Of a stretch of DNA of 64,000 bases, positions 51,569-62,300 are shown in pieces. This DNA is from Hirudo medicinalis. Its lineage: Eukaryota > Annelida > Clitellata > Hirudinida > Hirudinidae. The notes below the pieces were generated by a model. That model saw only the letters and a list, made by a program, of their open reading frames with translations. It made no database searches and was not told where the DNA came from. Made by a program: the position numbers and the translations under genes. Numbering within the stretch: the stretch's first letter is position 1; every line of letters begins with the position of its first letter. The DNA is taken from NCBI GenBank assembly GCA_011800805.1, contig MPNW01000705.1, positions 24,445-88,444 on the forward strand. The letters run 5' to 3'.

Positions 51569-52345
51569 TTATTTTCTTAAGAGATTTAGCCCATTTAGTC
51601 TGTCAGCTGTTATCGTAGATCGGAGATAAGTTTTTAACCTTTTGAGAGTCGAAAAACTTTCATCGCTAGCTGTTGTGGATGGTCTGATAGCCAAAATGAA
51701 TAAAATCATTCTAACATTTGGGTATAAATCATTGTCTGCCCAACATAGAGAATCTACAAAATTTGATATTGTTCCCCCAACATCTCTATCTTCATGCCAT
51801 TTTACCCACCATCGCACATACTTTGATTGTAAGCTATGTGTCATTGGCAAGTCTGGAAAAGCGTCTGCAATCCTCCTCAGCTGATCAACATAACAGATGG
51901 CATCAACTTAGAGGCCAAAGCAATGTCACTGTGTCTTGGACTAAAGCGCTCTTCAAGTCCCTAGATCATATTATCAAGAAATGATATGAAGACGGATTGT
52001 CTGTAATAAACAACTGGATCGTTGGTTGATATGTTGGTTCTCATGGTTTGCCTTCCACATGTTCTTGGAACAGATGGTTCGGTGCCTGAGATGCTTGCTA
52101 TTTTCACAATGTTATAATAAATTTCTTTAAACCGTTTGTCTACATTGACTCGAACGTCATTCAATGNATTTTCACAATGTTATAATAAATTTCTTTAAAC
52201 CGTTTGTCTACATTGACTCGAACGTCATTCAATGTGGCTTGAGTTGTTTTAACTTCATGCATTGCTTGGCATAAATCTAATCCTGACTTTTGCAACATCA
52301 AACTGAGTGGCTTGGTGTAATGAAGTACAAACTCGGCACTCATCA
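51569..52345 (-). pseudogene. Broken hAT transposase
   Basis: Reading 5' to 3' on the minus strand: KRFKEIYYNIVKIASISGTE, then RTCGRQTMRTNIS, VVYYRQSVFISFLDNMI, an in-frame TAG, GLEERFSPRHSDIAL, a TGA, and after another break the C-terminal dimerisation region ending ASDESFSTLKRLKTYLRSTI, RLNGLNLLRK and TAA. The order and motifs (YYRxSxFIxFLD; SxSFSxLKxLKTYLRS) match the hAT family related to THAP12/p52rIPK-like elements. In-frame stops show it is inactive. Confidence 0.9.
52100..52234. repeat. 67-bp exact duplication around N at 52167
   Basis: The 67 bases before the N (52100-52166) and the 67 after it (52168-52234) are identical. This is best read as two contig ends that overlap and were not merged, not as a genomic repeat. 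Confidence 0.9.
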
Positions 52346-52847
52346 GGGCTGCAAGAAATGAAAATTTACTCGCAGCTGCTAGGAGTTCAGTTGCACTTGA
52401 TCCGGTCTTGCCATCACATGAAATTGAGATCTTTTCTAGAGCCCGTATTACAGCATCATATAGTTCTATAAAAACTACCTTGCTCTATCCATCTTGTCTG
52501 GCAGTGTTGTCTCAATTTTGTCCTATTGCTATTTGGTGTACTCTCTTTAATAGCATCTTGAAGAAATGCCATTCGTTTTGGAGAATCACTGAAAAATACT
52601 GCCACATTCTGCGCTGTTCCAAACATGTTCCGTATTTCTGCAGGCTGGGGTAGTATTGCCGGTTTGAATCTCTCTTTTGAGACCGTGTCACTATATTAGT
52701 TCTTGTTGATTAAAAAATACTAATATTTTCATCCAAAATTGTAAATTATTGAAATAAAGTAGATTTTTTCTTAGACTTTAAAAATCACGGGGGGGGAGGC
52801 CTTGGCCCTCCCCGCCCCCCCCCCCTAAATCCGCCACTGGTTTGAAT

Positions 52848-53703
52848 CTAATATCTCCTGTTAAGTATCAGTACCCCACAGGTATTATTTAAAGTTTTAT
52901 TACTAATTTGTATTTTATAATGTTTACAGTAACGTGACAGCAGTCTCAACATTTCTCAAAACTGTGTAAGAAGCAACTTTCTTGTCGAAAAGTACCGCCA
53001 GCTGCATCATAAGCACTCAAACAAATATGTTAAAAACTGAAATACGGCTGATCAAATTTAAAAAATGAAACAGTAATTTTCGAAAAAAAAAATAACAACA
53101 GTATTTTCGAAAATGTGTCTTGGCCGAATTTTCGCCATAGCCACGAGTCATCGGCCAGAGTTGTGGAACTGCATCCAGGATCAAAACTTTATCCATAAGA
53201 AACTGGGATGCTTGCATTGTACAAAAGCGATTCACACGTACGCTTATTTGAGTTATTCATTATTTTATGACTGCAATTATAAATCGGAAATCTTAATTAC
53301 AACTGTAATGTTATGTGTGGCATAAAATTTAATCTTTGGCATCGGGACAAACACCTTTTGCTCCCCTTAAAAAATATGTTCAAAATAAAATAAAAAAAAA
53401 ACGAAGGAACTAGTGACTTCTACTGCCACCACCGGCGAGCATAGAGATAGCTGGAGCTTCGAAACAGATTTCGTCCGATAACTGTCAGGAAATTAGAATC
53501 GAAAGTGACAAGGATTGACGATGAAGACAGCCTCTCGTAAATACAGCAAGAAAACCCGAACTGGAAGTTCTGTCCGTTCCTCATTTTAATAAACGATCAA
53601 TTTCGATCACGAAGAAATGATGATGACGGAAATGAGGCGAGCCAAAAATAATGTGCACATCGACGCTGCAGCTAAAAAGGAGTCTCGTCCTTCGAAATTT
53701 CAC
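52848..53703. other. Spacer between hAT relic and VPS37
   Basis: AT-rich. It probably includes the 3' UTR of the minus-strand VPS37 gene near 53.4-53.7 kb. No gene is recognised. Confidence 0.45.
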
Positions 53704-56700
53704 TCAGTGTAAGTTCGGTTGGGGGTAAGCACCCGGGTAGTAAGGAGCCGGCATCGACATGGGATGACCGTAAGAGGGGCCCGCATACGAAGGCATAGGG
53801 TACGGGACAAACGAGTTGTTCTGGGCAGGGTATGGCGGGTAAGGGGTGGAGCTACTCGAGCCCGTGTTGATGTAGGCAGAGTAGTTCTGAGCAAACGGCG
53901 TCTGCTTGTTGGACGTGGGGGCAGATTGGCGTCGGTGCTGGCCCGAGGAGCTGTCCTGTTTGAGGAGCTCGGTCATCTTGTCGCACTTGACCTTCCTGAG
54001 GTGCGAGAGTGTCCTCATCTCGATGTACCTGCCTAGGAAACTGTCGATGTCCAATTTTCCGCCAAGGAAGTCGTCGGTCAGAATCTGCGGACAAGAATGG
54101 GTCATAATCCTTGATCATCATCATCTATATCACTACAACATTGCTGTTAAGTTCACGACTAAAACTATTTTCAATTGCAAAATTAAAATTATGTTAATGA
54201 AGGGCTCAGCCAATCAATAATCAAATGTTCTTTGGGTGCATAAAAAATGACTCGCATTGATAAATTATGATAATGAGTTATTTGAAGAGGAAGTACTTCA
54301 AACGAGAACAACAGCTTTTGTGAGCGGTTGTGATTTTTTGCTACCTGTTTATTATGTTATCACTTGAAATACCTGATGTACAACATTATATGGCCATTAT
54401 TATTATTATTATCATTATCATTATTGTTAATATTATTATTATTGTTATTATTATTATTATTATTGTTGTTATTATTATTATTATTGTTGTTGTTGTTAAT
54501 ATTATTATTATTGTTATTATTATAATTATTATAATTATTATGCTGATGGATCGTTAAACAACCTCGCAAGCTTCCTCGTTCTTTGCACATTCTGTCTGCA
54601 GGAGGGCCAGTTGGACGTCCGAATTAGCCTTCGTTGGAGTTCCCTCTAGAAGAATTTATAAGCAATTATAAATATTATGTTTACATATCGTTGTAGTATT
54701 AAATAATAATAAATAATGATAATAATAATAATAAAGTTGATCATTAAAATAACATTATTAGCACTTAAGTTTTATTACCATTTTAAGCTTTATCATTTTG
54801 CTTAAATCATAAACAGTTAAATATTTGGCTTTAAATGATGCATATTTTGATGGTTGATATCAGCCAGATCAGACACCGAGACTAATGGCAATGACCTCAG
54901 ATAATACGGGTTTTATAATTAATTTGTAGATTCACAATCAGCAAGGAATTACCTTGAAAGGGATGTTTGTGTCCCTTTCAAGGTTTGATATTTGTCAATG
55001 TCTTTCATTATTCGACAATGTCATTCATTATTCGACAATGTCATTCATTATTCGACAATGTCATTCATTATTCGACAATGTCATTCATTATTCGACAATG
55101 CCATTCATTATTCGACAATGTCAATCCATACATTAGAAGTATTTAATCCGGCATTTTGAATTTTGAATGCAACGTTCGACGAATCATTTTCAACTCCATG
55201 GACCGACTGAAAGCCATTCAGAAATCTGAACATCATCCTTCACTCGGCACACCAAAAGGTTTTATACAAAAGTTTTAAATGTCGAACGAACGGACTCCCG
55301 ATCCTCGGAAAAAAAGAAAAAAAAAAGAGAAAGTTTTGCGAGGGGCGAACGAAAGATCGCAATTTATTTTCTCACAAAAGTCGTTCGCATCTTCTTCTTC
55401 CGGCGATTAAATGAAATGCAGATCACAGAATGTTGATAAAAATTATGGTGGTTATGATGATAGTGATAGTTATGACAACAACTCTTTTTCTACGGTTTAA
55501 GGAGGTGAATCAAACATTAACACACAAACAAACACGCACGCACGCGCACACACATACACTATTAAAACTCCACCAAGGCATGGTTATGGAGATCAAATGG
55601 TCCTCAGCCAACCAGCCTGTTCATAACTTTTTTCATTTTTTCCACGATGAGACATTTGGTGGTCCCCATAAAAATAACTTAAAAGTCTAAGTAGGACGCT
55701 CATTGTGTACTTGAAGGACTGAATAACCAATGATGATGATGATGATGATGATGAGGAGGCGGAGGATGAAAAAGAGTCATGATGATGGCGATGACGAGAT
55801 CATTATCACTTTGTGATCACAATTTACAAATTATATTTTCTTGTGATCTTGTCCGACATTTATATTGCCGCTGTCGTAATCACCGTCGTCGACATAGTTA
55901 GACACGATTATAATCATCATAGTTATATTCATCACAGTTATAATCATCATCATCATCGACATCCTATCGACAACAACGCAGAATACACTCATACACTTCG
56001 AGCTAGAGACCATAGATGATGCATTCGTTAACTTCATGGCTGAGTGTGATGATGACAATCATCATTGCACCCATGAATATTACGTGAATGTGAATCCATG
56101 ATCATGATTCATTTTCATCAAGAATCGATAACTAGGCTAGGTTTAATTATCAATTTGGTGATAACTCCACTTCAAGAATCACTGATCCATTTAAAGTGGC
56201 AAAGCAGCGGTCGAAGCTCTTACAAAGCTCGCTTCGGTTTTGTTCGCAAAATGAACGCATGAATGCAAAACCACGACGACGACATTTCAAAATGGTTGGA
56301 ACTGTAACTGAACTATTGTGAACGATAACATCTTTATTATTAATATATTACTAACTACAACGTCTAATCATTGTTATCACAACAAGTCGACAGATTAGTC
56401 ACATAGCCAAGAGGATGGATATCAGGCGTGATAGGTAGATAGGTGGATATCAGGTGTGATAGGTGGGCAGGTGGATATCAGGTGTGATAGGTAGGCAGGT
56501 GGATATCAGGTGTGATAGGTACGAGAAAGATGGATATATGATATGATAATATTAATCATTAATTAAATGATAAATGATTACGATTCAATTACGTCGCATT
56601 ACACATGCGTGACGTAAAGGTGTCGTTAGCGTCTCTGGCGACTCAGGAAGTTATTAGAATATGTCATCGCAACCAATGAATGAATTCATGAATATACATC

Positions 56701-57276
56701 GGGCGTACAGGTTGTGAATACGTTACATTGACGTCTTGTGACGCCATTCTTTACAACTCGACACAGGCAGGCGTAATCCTGCCTAATGTCGTGTCAAGCA
56801 GAGTACAATCACTCATTTGTCACTTGGCTTATCAATGATAAAGACTGGTGACATTTTCAAGTTAATTATCACTGTTTAAAGTAGTTTATTATTATTATTA
56901 TTATTATTGTTATTATTATTATTGTTATTATTATTATTGTTATTATTATTGTTGTTGTTGTTGTTGTTATTATTATTGTTGTTGTTGTTGTTGTTGTCAT
57001 CACCATCATCATTATAGATCAGATATGCAGAGATTAAAATATTATAATCGATGTTTATGAATGATTATATTTAAAAATATTATAAATGTTGCTCTGCATT
57101 TTGATGAATGATTATAATATTACTATTATTATTATTAGTAATTGTTGTAATAGTTAATTATAATACTGTTAGCAAATCTTATGTTATATTTTACAGCACA
57201 ACAAAAGTGAGAGTTATTCCACACTCGCAAACACAACAACAACTTCAATGAAGCAATGAGAGGAAAAATATTAATC

Positions 57277-57312
<36 letters not shown>

Positions 57313-58133
57313 GTGAAATAATAATTATAATAATGATGGTAATAATAATAATAATAACAACAACAACAACAACAGCAACAACAACAACAATGATAATAAT
57401 AATAATGTTGAAAATGAAGATATTAAGATAATATTAACAATACCTAGCAACATTCTGTTGTGCTCATATTTCTTGGACACCTTCACTGCCTGCTCGTGGG
57501 TCTGTGCCAAAAGAACCTTGGACTGGTTTAGTTTTGGCTCCTGTGATAGGTTGTACTCTGCTAGGCTTTTGTTCGAGGTCAGCAGGTTCTCTTTCTCTGA
57601 TTGGAGCTGTCTGACCTTAGGGGAGGAGCATTGTCGATGAATATTCAAACAGATTTATAGTGACCGAATAATGGTGTAAACACAATCAAACCAATTATCA
57701 GGGAGCATCCATTTCTCTTGTATATGTAATGAAACAGTCATTAGTCAAAATCTATTCCTCCTCTGTTATCAGATAAGCAGCATATAACATGAGCTCCATA
57801 AATCAAAATCATCGCCCCCAATCTAAGGACACAAAAATACCACACTTGCCCAGGTTAACAGAACTGAGATGCAACCACTTCAATCATAACTCAACAGAGT
57901 TCAGGACTCAAACTCTGAGCCAAATGCTACAGAGCATGGGGTCAAGCTGGGAGTTGAACTCTGGGACTTGAACCCACCTGTTCGCAATCCTCTGCCAGCT
58001 TCTTTATCCTTGCCTCATCCTTTTCGAGGTTTTCCAATTCATTGGCATCAAGCTGCTTGAGGAAAGATAGTGAAGATTCGAGCATGGACTGGTTTATGCC
58101 GGCCGGTTGATATTTAAATTGCTGGTTGTACAT
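53704..58133 (-). CDS. VPS37: ESCRT-I subunit VPS37, 263 aa, four exons
   Basis: Subunit of ESCRT-I, which sorts ubiquitinated cargo into multivesicular endosomes. Minus-strand exons 58133-57978, 57615-57444, 54645-54563, 54084-53704 have agreeing phases and give 263 residues (human VPS37B: 285). The Mod(r) domain covers most of residues 15-170. Conserved parts include LKQLDANELENLEKDEARIK, EKENLLTSNKSLAEYNLSQE, DVQLALLQTECAKNEEACE and GGKLDIDSFLGRYIEMRTLS then HLRKVKCDKM. The C-terminus is a Pro/Tyr/Ser-rich tail (YPPYPAQNNSFVPYPMPSY), as in VPS37B and VPS37C. Which of paralogs B or C is closest cannot be decided here. The ATG used is the first in an open stretch; a non-coding 5' exon is possible. 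The 2.8-kb intron 2 holds a hairpin and two minisatellites. Confidence 0.92.
54398..54545. repeat. ATT/GTT repeat in VPS37 intron 3
   Basis: About 150 bp of att/gtt triplets immediately downstream, in transcript sense, of exon 3. Confidence 0.9.
54951..54984. repeat. Perfect 13-bp inverted repeat with 8-nt loop
   Basis: ACCTTGAAAGGGA (54951-54963) and its exact reverse complement (54972-54984) around TGTTTGTG. It is located in VPS37 intron 2. Confidence 0.9.
55001..55120. repeat. 20-bp minisatellite, six copies
   Basis: Unit tcattcattattcgacaatg, six head-to-tail copies with two single-base variants, in VPS37 intron 2. Confidence 0.95.
56412..56522. repeat. About 30-bp GGATATCAGGTGTGATAGGT minisatellite
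   Basis: Four imperfect tandem copies containing ggatatcaggtgtgatagg, in VPS37 intron 2. Confidence 0.9.
56888..57000. repeat. ATT/GTT triplet tract in VPS37 intron 2
   Basis: Mixed att and gtt triplets, with an ATC run at the end. Confidence 0.9.
57278..57405. repeat. AAT/AAC triplet tract next to VPS37 exon 2
   Basis: aat then aac runs starting about 40 bases beyond the exon 2 donor (transcript sense). Confidence 0.9.
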
Positions 58134-60554
58134 TTCCTTCAATCAAAAAGAAGCAATTTCATAAATCTGAAATGCAAGCCTTGGGGGTGCTCAGACCATT
58201 TGCATGGCACGGATTTCCAAGGATGTCTCGTTATATAAATACGTTTACATGCATATAAAGTGATTAGATAAATAAGTTGTATAATCATATTTCCTGGAAT
58301 TATTGGTGATCTCTCATTCTTAGACCAGTTAAATGAATAATTGATTTCCATATTGAGTATTAGTTTAATTAAAAACATTGGCAGTTAAATGAGAAAAAAA
58401 GTAATTCAATCTGATCTAATCTGATTAAGTTATAATAGGTAATGTTATTAATGATGTCTATCGTAATATGAGGTGCAAATCAGATTCAGATGTATAGTAA
58501 AAATGAAGCTGAGCTTTTTTTTATTCTGATGGTGATAGTAGGCATTAAATTGTCTAAGTGCAATAATCACTCCATTAAATCTCCAGGATGTCCCACGGTG
58601 AAAACAAAATCGTTACGATACAATAGCCAAAGTGATCAAAAATTCATAATTCATTTCATTATTATGTCTACGCTTTGAAATCATCTTGTACTCAAACGCT
58701 CGGACACAAAAAATTAGGCTTTCGTTAAACATTTTCTAGAGAGATAAACATCTGATCGCAAATAAAATTTATTTGTCGCAAATAAATCATTCAATATTCA
58801 TAGCAAAATACAAATTTAAAATATAAAACCCAAGTTAAACCCACCTCGATCTAGAAATCAACAATAATGCGTTTGCAGTATAAACACGAAGATCTGTTTA
58901 GGGTAAACTTTGTTGAGAAATCCTCACTGCAAGAGAACAATACAACATTTCTTAAAGATTGTTACAACGATGGTAACAATTTGTACTTTATTTAAAAATA
59001 AATTACTCTTTCAAGAATGATAATTTAAGTTTGCTTAAATAAACTCAATAAACTTAGCGAGGAGAATGCAGGAGATATTAGATGTATTTGTTAAAAATTA
59101 TCCAAATGCGGAAACACACAAATTTGTTAGCGTAAATAATATACATATTATTTTTATTGTATTATATCACATTATTTTTATAGTTATTTACATTATTACA
59201 GTTATTCCTGTAATAAACAAATATATTCCAATTCAAACGCCAGAGGGGAGAATTAAATTGTCTTTGTAGTGAAGTACGACGAAGTTTAATTTAGTTAAAT
59301 TATTTTAGTTATACCAAGATTGTTTTAATAAGTAGATACAATGAATGAATGGTTTTTCTACATATGATACAAAATAGTTTTATCAATAGTTTCATATTTT
59401 GCCGGCCTGTTGCATGTCTGTTACCAGTACTGCTCGACGCGGACCAGTGGCATGCTAGTGAGTGGAATCTCAGGCCAGTTTTTCTAATCATCCCTCGGTC
59501 AATTTATTTATTTATTTGTAAAGTTTTAAACATTTGCGTTTAGTAATCGTACCGTGTAGTGCCTCACCAAACGTGTTCTTCAAAATCATATAAAAACAAG
59601 TTTTGATCTGTCTTCGATTTGGATAGCCTAAAGAAATATTAATCAAAGATATTTGTAGTTATTGTAAAAATAGGTTAATAAACGATTTTATCATTAAGTT
59701 TTATAATTTATTGTTCTAGAGTATTAGCATTATCAAGGAAATATTTCAATTTCTAGCTGCCTCAAACTAAATTGTAACGAATTTCAAAGGAATGAAGTTT
59801 CGCTAAAATATAAATAACCTCATAGCTTTCGTCCCGCCTTAAATAGCCAAGAAATAAAAGAGAGGTCAAATTCATTTTGTGGTTTTTCTTCTTTTTTTGT
59901 TGCGCACTAAATCATGAATTTATTTATCACCCCTCATAATTTTAAGACAATAGACAAAGAGGTGATGTTCTTGGTTAAGTATGTAACCATTTCAGAAGAT
60001 GCACAAATTTATTCGAGCGTTGGAATTGTAATAAATTTGAATTCCAATTCAAACGCTGGAGGGGAGGAGTAAATTGTCTTCTTAATGATGTACATAGAAG
60101 CTTAACCTACTTAAACAAATTATATTTAGTTAATTATATAAAATGTTTTAATAAGTAAATGCAACAAACATTTTTCTTTGATTATGAATCATTTTATTAT
60201 ATTTTTGCTCTTCTGCTTCTCTGCATTTTTATCGCATAGTTGATTACTTCAAGCTGAACATTTTAGACACATTTGGTCAATTAGAATTGTTAGCTGGAAT
60301 TTTCATTTAACTTTAAATTTAGATAATATGAATATTATACAAAGCGATACAACAAATCCCTGGCATTGAATTTACTTTTAGTTCCAAAGTATATGGGTTT
60401 TCATTTTGGCTTCGGTGCTCACTTCAGATCTTAGCACCGTGAAATTGTATTTTTTTTTAAAGAGTATTAGCAACACAGTATCAATGTGAGCTGTGCTCAA
60501 ATTTTAAATCTGATATAAATTAGCAACCGCAACGTCTGCGGTTAGGACGTCGTA
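58134..60554. other. Divergent intergenic region, VPS37 to ASB-like
   Basis: Very AT-rich. It contains a diverged direct repeat of about 120 bp (59.21-59.34 kb and 60.03-60.16 kb) and a 7-bp hairpin just before the ASB-like start codon. No gene is recognised. Confidence 0.5.
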
Positions 60555-62300
60555 ATGCAGAGCGCTTATTTCTTTTTAACGAAGGAAAATATTTACACTC
60601 AAAGCTTGCGCACAGATCACTTCGCATTTTTGGCGAAAAGTTCGCCAGAAGTTCCTGACTTGGGAGCCTTTCTCATAACCGATGAATTCAACCTGAATGT
60701 TTTTCACCATGCCATCATTTCTTCGAATGCCGTTCTAATGAAGGTCTTGGTGGCCTCCTTGAGCGAGTACGAAAGCATTTTGGAGACAGAACTTCCATAT
60801 CTACATTTGGCTGCAGCATTGGGTCACAAAAAACTGGAGAATGATGTTAAAAAGATATGTGAGTTCTTCAAAGCAGATAAGAAATGTAAAGATTCGTGGC
60901 TGACCATCATTGAGGATTTGCTAAAAAATGATAATTTTAAAGGATTGCTGCGGAATTTCTTGGATGAAGAACAGTGTGTCTACATCTTTGAAAAATTTAA
61001 GTGCCTCCTTGCAGAAATTTATCAGAACAAAGATGAACATTTTTCAGCAATGGATGTTGCTGTCATTTGTGATAACGAAAACTATGTGGATCTTTTTCTG
61101 CAGAAATTATTCCCCGGTCAAAGATTATCTCTCGAAATTCAAAAACTTCTAGCAGCTCTTCGGATTGGTTCACAATTGCTAGTCAACTCACTGACTAGGG
61201 CATTTGGGGAAGATGATCTCTACAAACTTGTGGCAGTTAGAGCCAAGGAGGTTAAAGTTGAAGAAATGAGAATGATTCTAAAGACAAAAAGAATCGACCC
61301 CAAGAAACCTAGAAACATGCCAAACCTCTACCACATTGCCTGTACTTCTGGAATGCACAAAGTTGGACAACTAAATAAAATGGTTTCTCTGCTGTTAGAG
61401 TATAAGTTCGACATCAACGACAATTCCCATCCTTGTACGTACCCCCTGTACAGCATGATATACTCGATCGTCTGCGGACGAGACGCCGATCCGAGCAGGG
61501 TGCCCGATTATTTGAACTCTCTCCAGACGATGCTCAAGGGTGGCGCCGATCCAAACTTCGATGAAAATCGCAATCCTCCGAGCACGACGCAAAACTACTT
61601 ACCCTGCCGAGACCCGAGCAGTTCCGCGCTCGATTGTTATTTCCACTGCCTTCAGTTTCACGAGAACTGGAACATGATGGAGCAGCTCGATCAAATATGC
61701 TTGTTGCTGCTTGAAAATGGGACCGACACGACTTATTCGGAAGTAAATTGTGGTTCCCTTCTTCACTCTCTCATGCAGCTGTCAGCATCTCATCATGCTC
61801 AGGGCCACCTCTCTGCTGACTTTTTCACCATGTCCAGAATGCTCATGTACTTTGGTGCTAACCCAGACTACTGCCCAAAGGTTGATGAGTCCTCTTTAGA
61901 GGTTTGTCAGGGCTATCCTGTCGAGTTCTACTTCGTTCGTCTATTTTCCCTCATGGGGGGAAGGTTTGCCTTCAGTAGGTGGATGAAGTCCACGGCCGTG
62001 AACCAAGTGGCAGGGATTTTGACTTACATGAACAGGGACGATGCTCTGACGGCTTTCGGCTCGATCTGCTGCAAAGTTGACGAAATGGTTGCTAGCGGTG
62101 AAGTCGGGTTCGACAAAGAAGTCGCGGGGCACATCAAGTCGACCCTTCAAGAATATCTGATCCCTGTCCGTAGCCTCCAGGATTTCTGCAGGCTGGCACT
62201 CTGGAGGGGATACGCAAGGAGGGTGAATGTGTTGAAACGGCTCCACATGCCAAAGAGACTCATGGAAGGCATAACTTCGTTCTTTGCCCTCGAGATATAG
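60555..62300 (+). CDS. Intronless ankyrin/SOCS-box (ASB-like) protein, 581 aa
   Basis: Likely substrate adaptor of an Elongin B/C-Cullin-5 ubiquitin ligase. One uninterrupted frame runs from ATG 60555 to TAG. The C-terminal 44 residues form a SOCS box: VRSLQDFCRLALWRGYARRV (a BC-box with LxxxCxxxA) followed by HMPKRLMEGI in the Cul5-box position. Upstream are divergent ankyrin-type helices: PYLHLAAALGHKKLE, AMDVAVICDNENYVDLFLQ, LYHIACTSGMHKVGQL, VSLLLEYKFDINDN, LQTMLKGGADPNFDE, CLLLLENGTDTTY and RMLMYFGANPDYC. The GADPN and GANPD turns are classic ankyrin hallmarks. The first 100 residues have no recognised domain. Coding exons elsewhere in the window are split; this gene is not. Which ASB number is closest cannot be told from sequence reading alone. 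Confidence 0.88.
   Translation: MQSAYFFLTKENIYTQSLRTDHFAFLAKSSPEVPDLGAFLITDEFNLNVFHHAIISSNAVLMKVLVASLSEYESILETELPYLHLAAALGHKKLENDVKKICEFFKADKKCKDSWLTIIEDLLKNDNFKGLLRNFLDEEQCVYIFEKFKCLLAEIYQNKDEHFSAMDVAVICDNENYVDLFLQKLFPGQRLSLEIQKLLAALRIGSQLLVNSLTRAFGEDDLYKLVAVRAKEVKVEEMRMILKTKRIDPKKPRNMPNLYHIACTSGMHKVGQLNKMVSLLLEYKFDINDNSHPCTYPLYSMIYSIVCGRDADPSRVPDYLNSLQTMLKGGADPNFDENRNPPSTTQNYLPCRDPSSSALDCYFHCLQFHENWNMMEQLDQICLLLLENGTDTTYSEVNCGSLLHSLMQLSASHHAQGHLSADFFTMSRMLMYFGANPDYCPKVDESSLEVCQGYPVEFYFVRLFSLMGGRFAFSRWMKSTAVNQVAGILTYMNRDDALTAFGSICCKVDEMVASGEVGFDKEVAGHIKSTLQEYLIPVRSLQDFCRLALWRGYARRVNVLKRLHMPKRLMEGITSFFALEI

Larger units (their letters stand above)
51287..52847 (-). mobile_element. hAT-superfamily DNA transposon relic with TIRs and 8-bp TSD
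   Basis: The left end CAGGGGCGGATCTAG (51295) and the right end, read inverted as CAGTGGCGGATTTAG (ending 52839), are imperfect terminal inverted repeats followed inwards by G-rich/C-rich runs. The element is flanked by a perfect 8-bp direct duplication GTTTGAAT (51287-51294 and 52840-52847), the hAT hallmark. The interior encodes a broken minus-strand transposase. Length about 1.55 kb; 68 bp of this (copy plus N at 52167) is probably an assembly artefact. The full-length parent would be longer, so the element is internally deleted and non-autonomous. Confidence 0.95.

Noticed and set aside
54951..55120. CRISPR-like spacing of repeats
   Set aside because: The 20-bp units are directly tandem without unique spacers, in a eukaryotic intron.
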